The notes beneath the pieces were generated by a model. That model did not search any database, was not told the origin of the DNA, and saw only the letters and a program-made list of their open reading frames with translations. A program made the position numbers and the translations under genes. From positions 23,130 to 87,129 of the forward strand of contig JAIUOT010000037.1 in the NCBI GenBank assembly GCA_020161015.1: DNA of 64,000 bases. The letters run 5' to 3'. Shown piece by piece: positions 56,212-64,000 of this stretch. This DNA comes from Actinomycetota bacterium. Its GTDB lineage: Bacteria; Actinomycetota; Actinomycetes; Propionibacteriales; Propionibacteriaceae. The number at the start of each line of letters is the position of its first letter. The stretch's first letter is position 1.

Positions 56212-56985
56212 ATGACCGCCACAGCCCTGCCCACCACACCAGGGACACTGAACCGTCCCGATCCTATCGAGCGGGTCCGGCGGCTCGGCACCGCCGCAGC
56301 GCTCCTCGCCATGCCCTGCATCTTCCTGTTCGCGTTCGTGACCCACCCGGGGCTGGGCAGCATCCGGATGCTCGAGCCGGCCGACCTGATCCTGCGGGCG
56401 CGCGGAAACCCCGTCCTGCAGTTCGCACACGCCCTCGTGACCCTCAACACGGCCCTCCTCGTTGTCGTCGCGCTGCACCTGCAGTCGCTGCTACGGGCCG
56501 GACGCGGCGCGTGGGCCGGCCTGGTCGGAGGCGCGATGGCGGTGCTCGGAGCCTGCCTGCTCGCCGCAGACAAGGGCGCCCTCTGCCTCACCATGAGCGC
56601 GCTGGACGCGGTCGACGACGCCACCTTCGCCGCGATGATGCCCGGCCTCACGGCCATCTTCGACAAGCAGGGCTGGGTGGTCCTGGTGTGGGGAATGGTG
56701 CTGCTGCCCCCGGGCGTCGCCGTGCAGGCGATCGGTCTCATCCGGGCCCGACAGTGGCCGGCGTGGCAGGGGGCCGCCCTGCTTGCAGGCTCTTTGCTGA
56801 TCGCTGCGCCCGACGGAATGGAGATCATCAACGCGACCGCCGCCCTCGCGCTACTGGTGGCGCTCGCACCGCAGGCCGTCCGCCTCGCCCGCGGACGCTC
56901 AACAACCACTGCGGGCTCCGCTTCCTCGCGCTGCCGCAGCTGCCGCCATCGCCTCGCCGCGACAGCCGTCCGGCACACCTCCTGA
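56212..56985 (+). CDS. Multi-helix membrane protein, TetR-divergent
   Basis: 257 residues, about six membrane helices (first LGTAAALLAMPCIFLFAFVTHP). No family recognised. ATG follows CAGGAGGAAC. The last about 25 residues (STTTAGSASSRCRSCRHRLA) look unlike the rest and unlike a membrane protein tail, suggesting a possible frameshift or a drifting C-terminus around 56905-56985. Divergent from the TetR gene, presumably its target. Confidence 0.6.
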   Translation: MTATALPTTPGTLNRPDPIERVRRLGTAAALLAMPCIFLFAFVTHPGLGSIRMLEPADLILRARGNPVLQFAHALVTLNTALLVVVALHLQSLLRAGRGAWAGLVGGAMAVLGACLLAADKGALCLTMSALDAVDDATFAAMMPGLTAIFDKQGWVVLVWGMVLLPPGVAVQAIGLIRARQWPAWQGAALLAGSLLIAAPDGMEIINATAALALLVALAPQAVRLARGRSTTTAGSASSRCRSCRHRLAATAVRHTS

Positions 56986-57059
56986 TGGTGGCCGCGTGCG
57001 CGGCGGGCCTGGCGCTCGTCCGCCTGCTGGCTCACTGGGGTCGCGCCGGCAACAGAACA

Positions 57060-57098
57060 GCCGCTCCGGTCCAGGGTGTCTCACCTAGTCAGAGCGGC
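57060..57098. terminator. Hairpin downstream of tRNA-Ala
   Basis: GCCGCTC (57060-57066) and GAGCGGC (57092-57098), 7 bp with a 25-nt loop; on the plus strand it is followed by TTTCTT, on the minus strand by TGTTCTG. It lies 9 nt beyond the tRNA 3' end, so it may terminate the tRNA transcript and the converging gene at 56212. Confidence 0.5.
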
Positions 57099-57106
57099 TT
57101 TCTTGC

Positions 57107-57182
57107 TGGTGGAGCTAACGGGATTCGAACCCGTGGCCTCTTCCATGCCATGGAAGCGCGCTACCAACTGCGCCATAGCCCC
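57107..57182 (-). tRNA. tRNA-Ala (anticodon GGC)
   Basis: 76 nt on the minus strand from 57182 down to 57107. Acceptor GGGGCTA pairs with TAGCTCC (one G-T); D-arm GGCGCAGTTGGTAGCGC; anticodon stem CTTCC / GGAAG with loop ATGGCAT, anticodon GGC reading GCC Ala; T-arm ACGGGTTCGAATCCCGT. Discriminator A at 57110 and CCA encoded at 57109-57107. Confidence 0.96.
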
Positions 57183-57207
57183 AGCGTCTTGCGGACGGGT
57201 CCCTACT

Positions 57208-57984
57208 CTAGCCAAGACCGGCGCGGGAAGGGAAATCGGCATCCGGGGGAGCGTCCAGGGCGGGCCGGTCGCGTCCCCGACGGTCGAGGACCACGCGGTG
57301 GACGGTGACCAGCAACGCCAGCCAGCCCAGTCCGAGCAGCCAGGCGAACATCACGTCGGTGAGCCAGTGGTGGCCGAGGAACACCCGGCTCAGGCCCATC
57401 GCCACGGCCCAGGCCGTTGCCGCGGCCACTGCGAGGACGCGGCTCCACGTCCGCGCCGCGAGCCACACCACCAGGTAGGCGAGCATGCCGGCCACCACGG
57501 TGCTGTTGAGCGTGTGGCCGGAGGGGAAGGAGAAGCTGTCCTCGTACGGCGGCACGGCGAACACGGGGTCGGGGCGGTTGCGTCCCACCAGCGTCTTTCC
57601 CACCAGTGTGAACAGGACGCCGCCGGCGGAGGCCACGAGCATCAGGACCCAGATCGTGCGGCGGCGGTAGCGCAGGAACAGGACGGTGGTCAGGACGACG
57701 CCCATCACGACCATCGGCACGGTCCGGCCGAGGTTTGTGAAGGCGGTCACCCACGCCTCCGACACCGGCGTGCGCAGGGCGATGGCCGCCTCCAGCACGG
57801 GCCGGTCCAGCCCGGCAACGCCGTCCTCCTGGGTCACCGCGTCGTAGATGCGTTCGGCGGCGACCATCAGCGCGACGAAGGCCCCGCCCCCGACCACGCC
57901 CGTCAGGGCGAGCGCCCTCGTCGACCTGGCCTCCGTCGCCGGTGGGCCCCCGCCGCCGCGTTCCTCGATCTCGCCCGCACCCAT
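57208..57984 (-). CDS. PAP2 family membrane phosphatase
   Basis: 258 residues, six membrane helices. The three PAP2 motifs are present: KTLVGRNRPDP (about residue 129), FPSGHTLNS (about 153) and SRVFLGHHWLTDV (about 203) with the catalytic His. Likely acts on lipid phosphates such as undecaprenyl or phosphatidate. ATG 57984 starts MGAGEIEERG; the frame continues upstream without conserved sequence. It is divergent from osmC. Confidence 0.88.
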   Translation of the reverse strand: MGAGEIEERGGGGPPATEARSTRALALTGVVGGGAFVALMVAAERIYDAVTQEDGVAGLDRPVLEAAIALRTPVSEAWVTAFTNLGRTVPMVVMGVVLTTVLFLRYRRRTIWVLMLVASAGGVLFTLVGKTLVGRNRPDPVFAVPPYEDSFSFPSGHTLNSTVVAGMLAYLVVWLAARTWSRVLAVAAATAWAVAMGLSRVFLGHHWLTDVMFAWLLGLGWLALLVTVHRVVLDRRGRDRPALDAPPDADFPSRAGLG

Positions 57985-58094
57985 CCTGCGAGCGTACGTG
58001 ACCGGTCGGTACGGCTGAGGAATAGGCGCCGGCCGGGCTCCGTTGGGGCTGGGGAAGACCCACTCCGGGGACCACTCGACGAAAGGCAGGCAGG

Positions 58095-58517
58095 ATGACC
58101 GTCCGCTCCGCGCAGGCACACTGGGAAGGCTCGCTCATGGAGGGGCAGGGTGAGGTCGAATTCCTCAACTCCACCCTCGGCAGCGTCGAGGTCGACTGGC
58201 GCTCGCGCGCCGGCGAGACCGAAGGCAGGACGAGCCCGGAGGAGCTGATCGCCGCCGCGCACTCGGCCTGCTACTCGATGGCGCTCTCGCACGCGCTCGC
58301 CGGGAACGGCACGCCGCCCGCCACCGTCGACACCCGCGCCGACGTGACCTTCGTTCCCGGTGAGGGGATCACCCGGATCCTGCTCACCGTCCGTGCCTCG
58401 GTTCCTGGGCTCACCGCAGAGCAGTTCGACTCCTTCGCCCAGGGCGCCAAGACCGGCTGCCCCGTGTCCGCCGCGCTCACCGGCACGACGATCGAGTTGG
58501 ACGCGGCCCTGGTCTGA
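58095..58517 (+). CDS. OsmC-family peroxiredoxin
   Basis: 140 residues. Full OsmC domain with the two redox cysteines, AHSACYSMALSHAL (Cys about 59) and KTGCPVSAALTG (Cys about 122), and RTSPEELIAAAH. OsmC reduces organic hydroperoxides, usually via lipoylated partners. Downstream hairpin at 58529. Confidence 0.93.
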   Translation: MTVRSAQAHWEGSLMEGQGEVEFLNSTLGSVEVDWRSRAGETEGRTSPEELIAAAHSACYSMALSHALAGNGTPPATVDTRADVTFVPGEGITRILLTVRASVPGLTAEQFDSFAQGAKTGCPVSAALTGTTIELDAALV

Positions 58518-58528
58518 CGACGCACTCC

Positions 58529-58562
58529 TGACCGGTGGGCCCCGCACGGGTCCCACCGGTCA
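58529..58562 (+). terminator. Strong hairpin after osmC
   Basis: 11-bp stem TGACCGGTGGG / CCCACCGGTCA closing a GC-rich loop that can pair further (CCC/GGG). Starts 12 nt after the osmC stop. No U-run but typical of high-GC terminators. Confidence 0.7.
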
Positions 58563-58670
58563 GTACTGTCCGGGCCTGCCCGAATCTGAGAATTGCGCAA
58601 GGTATTCCGGCGCCCCTTCCCAGCTCTGCACGACAAGGCGATCATGAAGTAGTCGCGAGAGGGGAAGCTC

Positions 58671-59816
58671 GTGCCGCCAAGACGTGCCTACCGCAGCGTT
58701 CCCCGGCATGCCCTTCGCACGGGGCAGGGCCACACCACCCACCACGCCGGACGACGGTCGCTGCCGGCGTCGTCCGGGCGCCGCGCGGCCGCGAGTTCGC
58801 TCGCGCTCCGGGCCGCCCTCCGGGTGCTGGCGGTGGCGGTGTTGTCCGTGGTCGCGGGCGGCATGGTCTACGTCGTGCTCCCGGTGCCCTCCGCCGCTGC
58901 GCCGGGCCTCCCGTCCACCCCGCTGGTGGCGGCGCCGTCGATCGCGGTTCCGGTGGGGACGCCGGGGCTGCAGGGCGGCCTGATCCGGGGCGACGACCTG
59001 CTGGACGACCCGAGCGGCGTCACCTCGACGACCCCGGACGCCACGGTCGGCGGGCTGATCGGCTGGCCGGTCAGCGACCACACTCCGTCCAGCGGGTTCG
59101 GCTACCGCACCGATCCATTCACCCACCGGCAGCGCTGGCACGACGGCGTCGACCTGGGGCAGCCCTGCGGCGACACGGTCCAGGCCGCCCTGGCGGGCAC
59201 GGTGGCCGCTGCCGGCTGGGCCGGCGGCTACGGCAACCGGGTGATCCTGCGGCACGCCGACCGTGGCGGGCACACCTTCTCGACCACCTACAACCACCTC
59301 AGCCGGATCGACGTCACGGCGGGCCAGGCCGTGCAGCAGGGGCAGGCGGTCGGCAGGGTGGGGTCGACCGGACGTTCCACGGCCTGCCACCTGCACTTCG
59401 AGGTGATCCTCGACGGCGCTTACGTCGACCCGATGCGCTTCCTCACCGGCGACCAGTCCAAGGCGGGTCTCAGCCGGCGCGTCGGCAGCCCGATGCCGTC
59501 CGGCCTCCCGTCCCCGGACACCGCGGAGCCGACGACCGCCTGGCCGACCATCGACCCCACCCCGACGCCGACCCGCCGGGCCACGCCGACGCCCACCCCG
59601 ACCACCGTCAGCCCGACGCCCACCAGCCCGAGCCCTTCGCCCCTCACTCCGACGCCGTCACCCACCTCGCCGCTCCCGACCAGCCCGGATCCGACGCCCA
59701 CGCCGTCGCCGACCGACACCAGCCCGACGCCGTCGCCGTCCCCGGCGGCCATGGTCGCCAGCGACCCGGTGACCGCGTCCGGCACCGGCACCCCGGGTCC
59801 GGCGCCGACCCCCTGA
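58671..59816 (+). CDS. M23 peptidase with Pro/Thr/Ser-rich tail, membrane-anchored
   Basis: 381 residues. N-terminal membrane helix/signal anchor (about 44-65, RVLAVAVLSVVAGGMVYVVLP). LytM/M23 domain (about 125-265) with SGFGYRTDPFTHRQRWHDGVDLG (His and Asp ligands) and ACHLHFEVILDG (HxH), so zinc ligands are complete. Last about 105 residues consist of PTPTP/PSP repeats, likely cell-wall spanning. Cleaves peptidoglycan cross-links. GTG 58671 follows GAGGGGAAG. Confidence 0.88.
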   Translation: MPPRRAYRSVPRHALRTGQGHTTHHAGRRSLPASSGRRAAASSLALRAALRVLAVAVLSVVAGGMVYVVLPVPSAAAPGLPSTPLVAAPSIAVPVGTPGLQGGLIRGDDLLDDPSGVTSTTPDATVGGLIGWPVSDHTPSSGFGYRTDPFTHRQRWHDGVDLGQPCGDTVQAALAGTVAAAGWAGGYGNRVILRHADRGGHTFSTTYNHLSRIDVTAGQAVQQGQAVGRVGSTGRSTACHLHFEVILDGAYVDPMRFLTGDQSKAGLSRRVGSPMPSGLPSPDTAEPTTAWPTIDPTPTPTRRATPTPTPTTVSPTPTSPSPSPLTPTPSPTSPLPTSPDPTPTPSPTDTSPTPSPSPAAMVASDPVTASGTGTPGPAPTP

Positions 59817-59871
59817 GCAGGGCGGGTACCGGCCGAGCCGCTACGATGCGCACGGCCGAAGGAGGGCAACG

Positions 59872-61191
59872 GTGACGGACACGACGGATCGACCCACCCG
59901 CGCGGAACGGCTCGACCGGCTGCCGTTCACCCGCCGGCACGCGAAGCTCCTGGTCGGATCCGGCGTCGGGTGGGCGCTGGACGCCATGGACGTCGGACTC
60001 ATCTCGTTCGTGATGGCCGCGCTGGCCGTGCAGTGGAACCTCGACAAGACGACGCTGTCGTGGATCGCCTCGATCGGCTTCGTCGGCATGGCGCTCGGCG
60101 CGACCCTCGGCGGCCTGCTGGCCGACCGCTTCGGACGACGCCAGGTGTTCGCCCTCACGCTCCTGGTGTACGGGATCGCCACCGGCGCGTCCGCCCTAGC
60201 CGCGAGCGTCGGGGTGCTCATCGCCCTGCGCTTCCTGGTCGGGCTCGGACTGGGCGCGGAGCTTCCGGTCGCCTCCACCCTGGTCAGCGAGTTCGCGCCG
60301 CGGGCGATCCGTGGCCGCATGGTCGTGTGGCTCGAGGCGTTCTGGGCGGTCGGCTGGCTGGCGGCCGCGCTGATCGGCTATCTCGTCATCCCGCAGGTCC
60401 CCGAGGGATGGCGGTGGGCCCTGGCGATCGGCGTCGTCCCCACCGCGTACGCGGCCGTCGTCCGCTGGGGGCTGCCGGAGTCCGTCCGCTTCCTGGAACG
60501 GAAGGGACGCTTCGCCGAGGCCGAGGCGGCGGTGGCAGGCTTCGAGCGGTCCGCGGGCGTCGAGCCCGTGCCGAGCCCGGACGTGGCCGTGGAGGCCGCG
60601 CGGGACGGGCAGTCGATCTGGTCGCCCGCGCTGCGTTCGCGGACGGCGGCCCTGTGGGCCGTGTGGTTCTTCATCAACCTGTCCTACTACGGCGCGTTCA
60701 CGTGGCTGCCCACCCTGCTCGTCGGCCAGGGGTTCGGCCTGGTGAAGTCGTTCGAGTACACGGTGATCATCACCCTGGCCCAGCTGCCCGGCTACGCCGC
60801 TGCGGCCTGGCTCGTCGAGGCGTGGGGACGGCGCCCGACGCTGGCCACCTTCCTGGCGGGTTCGGCGGTCTCGGCTGCGGCGTTCGGCTTCGCGAACAGC
60901 GCCACCTGGGTGATCGTCGCCGGCTGCGCCCTGTCGTTCTTCAACCTGGGCGCCTGGGGTGCCCTGTACGCGATCGGGCCGGAGATCTACCCCACCGGCG
61001 TCCGCGGGACGGGCACCGGCGCGGCGGCCGCCTTCGGCCGGATCGCCTCGATCATCGCGCCGCTCAGCGTGCCGCTCCTGCTCGGCGGGGGCGGTCTCGC
61101 GCTCGTGTTCGGCGTGTTCGGCGCCGCGTTCCTGCTGGCGGCCGGGGCGGCGCTCCTGCTCCCCGAGGCACGCAACCTCTCGCTGGACTGA
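59872..61191 (+). CDS. MFS transporter, NiaP/aromatic-acid-transporter-like
   Basis: 439 residues, 12 membrane helices. GVGWALDAMDVGLISFVMAAL in helix 1 and LADRFGRRQVF after helix 2 (RFGRR MFS loop) and RFLVGLGLGAELPVASTLVSE in helix 4-5. Helix 1 resembles NiaP-type niacin transporters, so nicotinate is a possible substrate; sugar or aromatic-acid uptake cannot be excluded. GTG 59872 after GGAGGGC. Confidence 0.8.
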   Translation: MTDTTDRPTRAERLDRLPFTRRHAKLLVGSGVGWALDAMDVGLISFVMAALAVQWNLDKTTLSWIASIGFVGMALGATLGGLLADRFGRRQVFALTLLVYGIATGASALAASVGVLIALRFLVGLGLGAELPVASTLVSEFAPRAIRGRMVVWLEAFWAVGWLAAALIGYLVIPQVPEGWRWALAIGVVPTAYAAVVRWGLPESVRFLERKGRFAEAEAAVAGFERSAGVEPVPSPDVAVEAARDGQSIWSPALRSRTAALWAVWFFINLSYYGAFTWLPTLLVGQGFGLVKSFEYTVIITLAQLPGYAAAAWLVEAWGRRPTLATFLAGSAVSAAAFGFANSATWVIVAGCALSFFNLGAWGALYAIGPEIYPTGVRGTGTGAAAAFGRIASIIAPLSVPLLLGGGGLALVFGVFGAAFLLAAGAALLLPEARNLSLD

Positions 61192-61239
61192 GGCGGGCCC
61201 ACGGCCATCCGTCCCGCCGGGCGCCCCGGACGGGCTGCC

Positions 61240-61245
61240 TAGACT
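61240..61245 (+). promoter_or_regulatory. TAGACT -10 box, leaderless-type promoter
   Basis: TAGACT ends 6 nt before the ATG at 61252, supporting that start over the TTG at 61249. Confidence 0.5.
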
Positions 61246-61251
61246 CGGTTG

Positions 61252-62316
61252 ATGAGCCGAACCCTCGCGGCCCTGGCCGCCTGCGCCGTCCTCGCCGGGT
61301 GCACCGCGCCGGAAGCGCCATCGCCGACACCGGGCACGACGAGCGTGCCGCCGGCGTCGACACCGGCCACCGGCCCGACCGTCCTCGCCACGAACCTCGA
61401 CGTGCCGTGGGACGTCGCCGTGCTTCCCGACGGCGGGGTGCTGGTGACGCTGCGGGACGAGGCGATGCTGGTCCGTGTCGCCGACGGCACCGTCCGCGCG
61501 CGGACGGTGGTGCCGGGTGTGGTGCCCGGCGGCGAGGGCGGGCTGCTCGGACTGGCGCTGTCGCCGTCCTTCGCCGACGACGGCCTGCTCTACCTCTACC
61601 TCACCGCCGCAGACGACAACCGGGTGGTCCGGTTCCGCTACACCGGCGGCGAACTCCTCGAGCCCCTCCCGATCCTCACCGGCATCCCGAAGGCCGGCAA
61701 CCACAACGGCGGACGCCTCCGGTTCGGGCCGGACGGCGCCCTCTACCTGGGCACCGGGGACGCGGGCAGCCCCGGGCTCGCGCAGGATCGCTCGTCGCTG
61801 GCGGGGAAGATCCTGCGGATCGGCGCGGACGGCTCGATCCCGGCGGACAACCCGTTCGGCAACGCCGTCTACAGCTACGGGCACCGCAACGTGCAGGGCC
61901 TGGGGTGGGACGCCGAGGGCCGCCTGTACGCCAGCGAGTTCGGGCAGAACACCTTCGACGAGCTGAACCTGATCCGCCCCGGCGGCAACTACGGGTGGCC
62001 GCAGGCGGAGGGACGGAGCTCCGCGGAGGGGCTGGTCAGCCCGGCCCTGGTCTGGCGCACCTCCGAGGCCTCGCCCAGCGGCATCGCGGTGACCCCGGAG
62101 GGCACCGTCTACCTGGCAGCCCTGCGCGGCGAGCGCGTGTGGCGTACCCGGCGCGACGGCGACGCCATGGCGGCGCCGGAGGTGGTGCTCGACGGCCTGG
62201 GACGCGTCCGCGCGGTCGAGGTGGTGGGTGGGCAGCTGTACGTGCTCACCAACAACACCGCGCGCGGCACCCCGCGCAGCGGGGACGACCGGCTGCTCGC
62301 CGTCCCGCTGCCCTGA
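61252..62316 (+). CDS. PQQ-type glucose/sorbosone dehydrogenase family lipoprotein
   Basis: 354 residues. Lipobox VLAGC at about residue 16, Pro/Thr linker, then a six-bladed beta-propeller of the GSDH family: NLDVPWDVAVLPDGGVLVT, KAGNHNGGRLRFGPDG (catalytic His), YSYGHRNVQGLGWD, SEFGQNTFDELNLI and GGNYGWP. Known members oxidise aldoses with PQQ at the cell surface; PQQ supply is not shown here. Ends 9 nt from convergent glgP. Confidence 0.85.
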   Translation: MSRTLAALAACAVLAGCTAPEAPSPTPGTTSVPPASTPATGPTVLATNLDVPWDVAVLPDGGVLVTLRDEAMLVRVADGTVRARTVVPGVVPGGEGGLLGLALSPSFADDGLLYLYLTAADDNRVVRFRYTGGELLEPLPILTGIPKAGNHNGGRLRFGPDGALYLGTGDAGSPGLAQDRSSLAGKILRIGADGSIPADNPFGNAVYSYGHRNVQGLGWDAEGRLYASEFGQNTFDELNLIRPGGNYGWPQAEGRSSAEGLVSPALVWRTSEASPSGIAVTPEGTVYLAALRGERVWRTRRDGDAMAAPEVVLDGLGRVRAVEVVGGQLYVLTNNTARGTPRSGDDRLLAVPLP

Positions 62317-62325
62317 CCCGGGGGA

Positions 62326-64000
<1,675 letters not shown>

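Noticed and set aside
57107..57182. tRNA-Ala as an integration site
   Set aside because: No integrase, direct repeat of the tRNA end or foreign-looking segment was seen beside it.
58563..58670. Possible c-di-AMP (ydaO-type) riboswitch before the M23 peptidase
   Set aside because: Such switches precede cell-wall hydrolases in actinobacteria, but the conserved motifs were not found in these 108 bases.
59500..59816. Tandem repeat at the end of the M23 gene
   Set aside because: Low-complexity Pro/Thr/Ser coding repeat, not a CRISPR or a DNA-level array.

Overview
The window is 64 kb of high-GC (roughly 70%), gene-dense chromosome from an actinomycete (Actinomycetota). GTG and TTG starts are common, ATGA/GTGA stop-start overlaps are frequent, several start codons sit 6-7 nt after a TAnnnT box (leaderless-type promoters), and the gene families are actinobacterial (rplU-rpmA-obgE-proBA-nadD-rsfS order, ANTAR regulators, split lycopene cyclase CrtYc/Yd, Ada-AlkA fusion). 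The order Propionibacteriales is possible, but nothing here proves it. No insertion sequence, prophage, CRISPR array or rRNA was seen; there is one tRNA, Ala(GGC).

Layout. 1-3.7 kb: start of nadE (minus), a small hydrolase, an alkylation-repair pair (Ada-AlkA and Ogt) and a stand-alone GAF-ANTAR regulator. 3.9-12.6 kb: a housekeeping run of rplU, rpmA, a lipoprotein, obgE, proB, a 7-TM SWEET-like protein, proA, a 43-residue membrane peptide, nadD, rsfS, a gpgP-like phosphatase and a DJ-1/PfpI protein. 12.6-19.7 kb: an unknown gene carrying a perfect 50-bp palindrome, a secreted glycerophosphodiesterase, a YcaQ/AlkZ-type glycosylase, a secreted DUF1800/DUF1501 pair and a bifunctional nuclease.

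20-28.6 kb looks like a stress island. It holds a YHS protein, a very large hybrid histidine kinase ending in an RNA-binding ANTAR domain, a FAD-Rieske oxidoreductase, an FMN reductase, a stress-type SDR, topoisomerase IB and a CPBP protease. Several of these have GTTT/GTTG-N16-GGGTA-type (SigB/SigF-like) promoters. 28.6-38 kb is a light-regulated carotenoid locus. A B12-dependent CarH-type repressor diverges from an operon encoding a TspO-like protein, Idi, CrtE, CrtI, CrtB, CrtYc, CrtYd and CrtU, which predicts isorenieratene-type aromatic C40 carotenoid. A repeat-bearing control region lies between them, and an SDR-TspO fusion lies beside carH.

38-45 kb: a pantothenate operon (DUF2520 protein, panC, panB), two small unknown genes, and a GMC oxidoreductase with an alpha/beta hydrolase. 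45-52.6 kb: a beta-galactoside utilisation cluster (LacI repressor, ABC binding protein, two permeases, LacZ-type beta-galactosidase) with a visible promoter and operator. 52.8-64 kb: a methyltransferase, a DUF4097 protein with its RHH regulator, a glycolipid-binding-domain protein, a TetR with a divergent membrane protein, tRNA-Ala, a PAP2 phosphatase, OsmC, an M23 peptidase, an MFS transporter, a PQQ-type sugar dehydrogenase lipoprotein, and glycogen phosphorylase running off the right edge.
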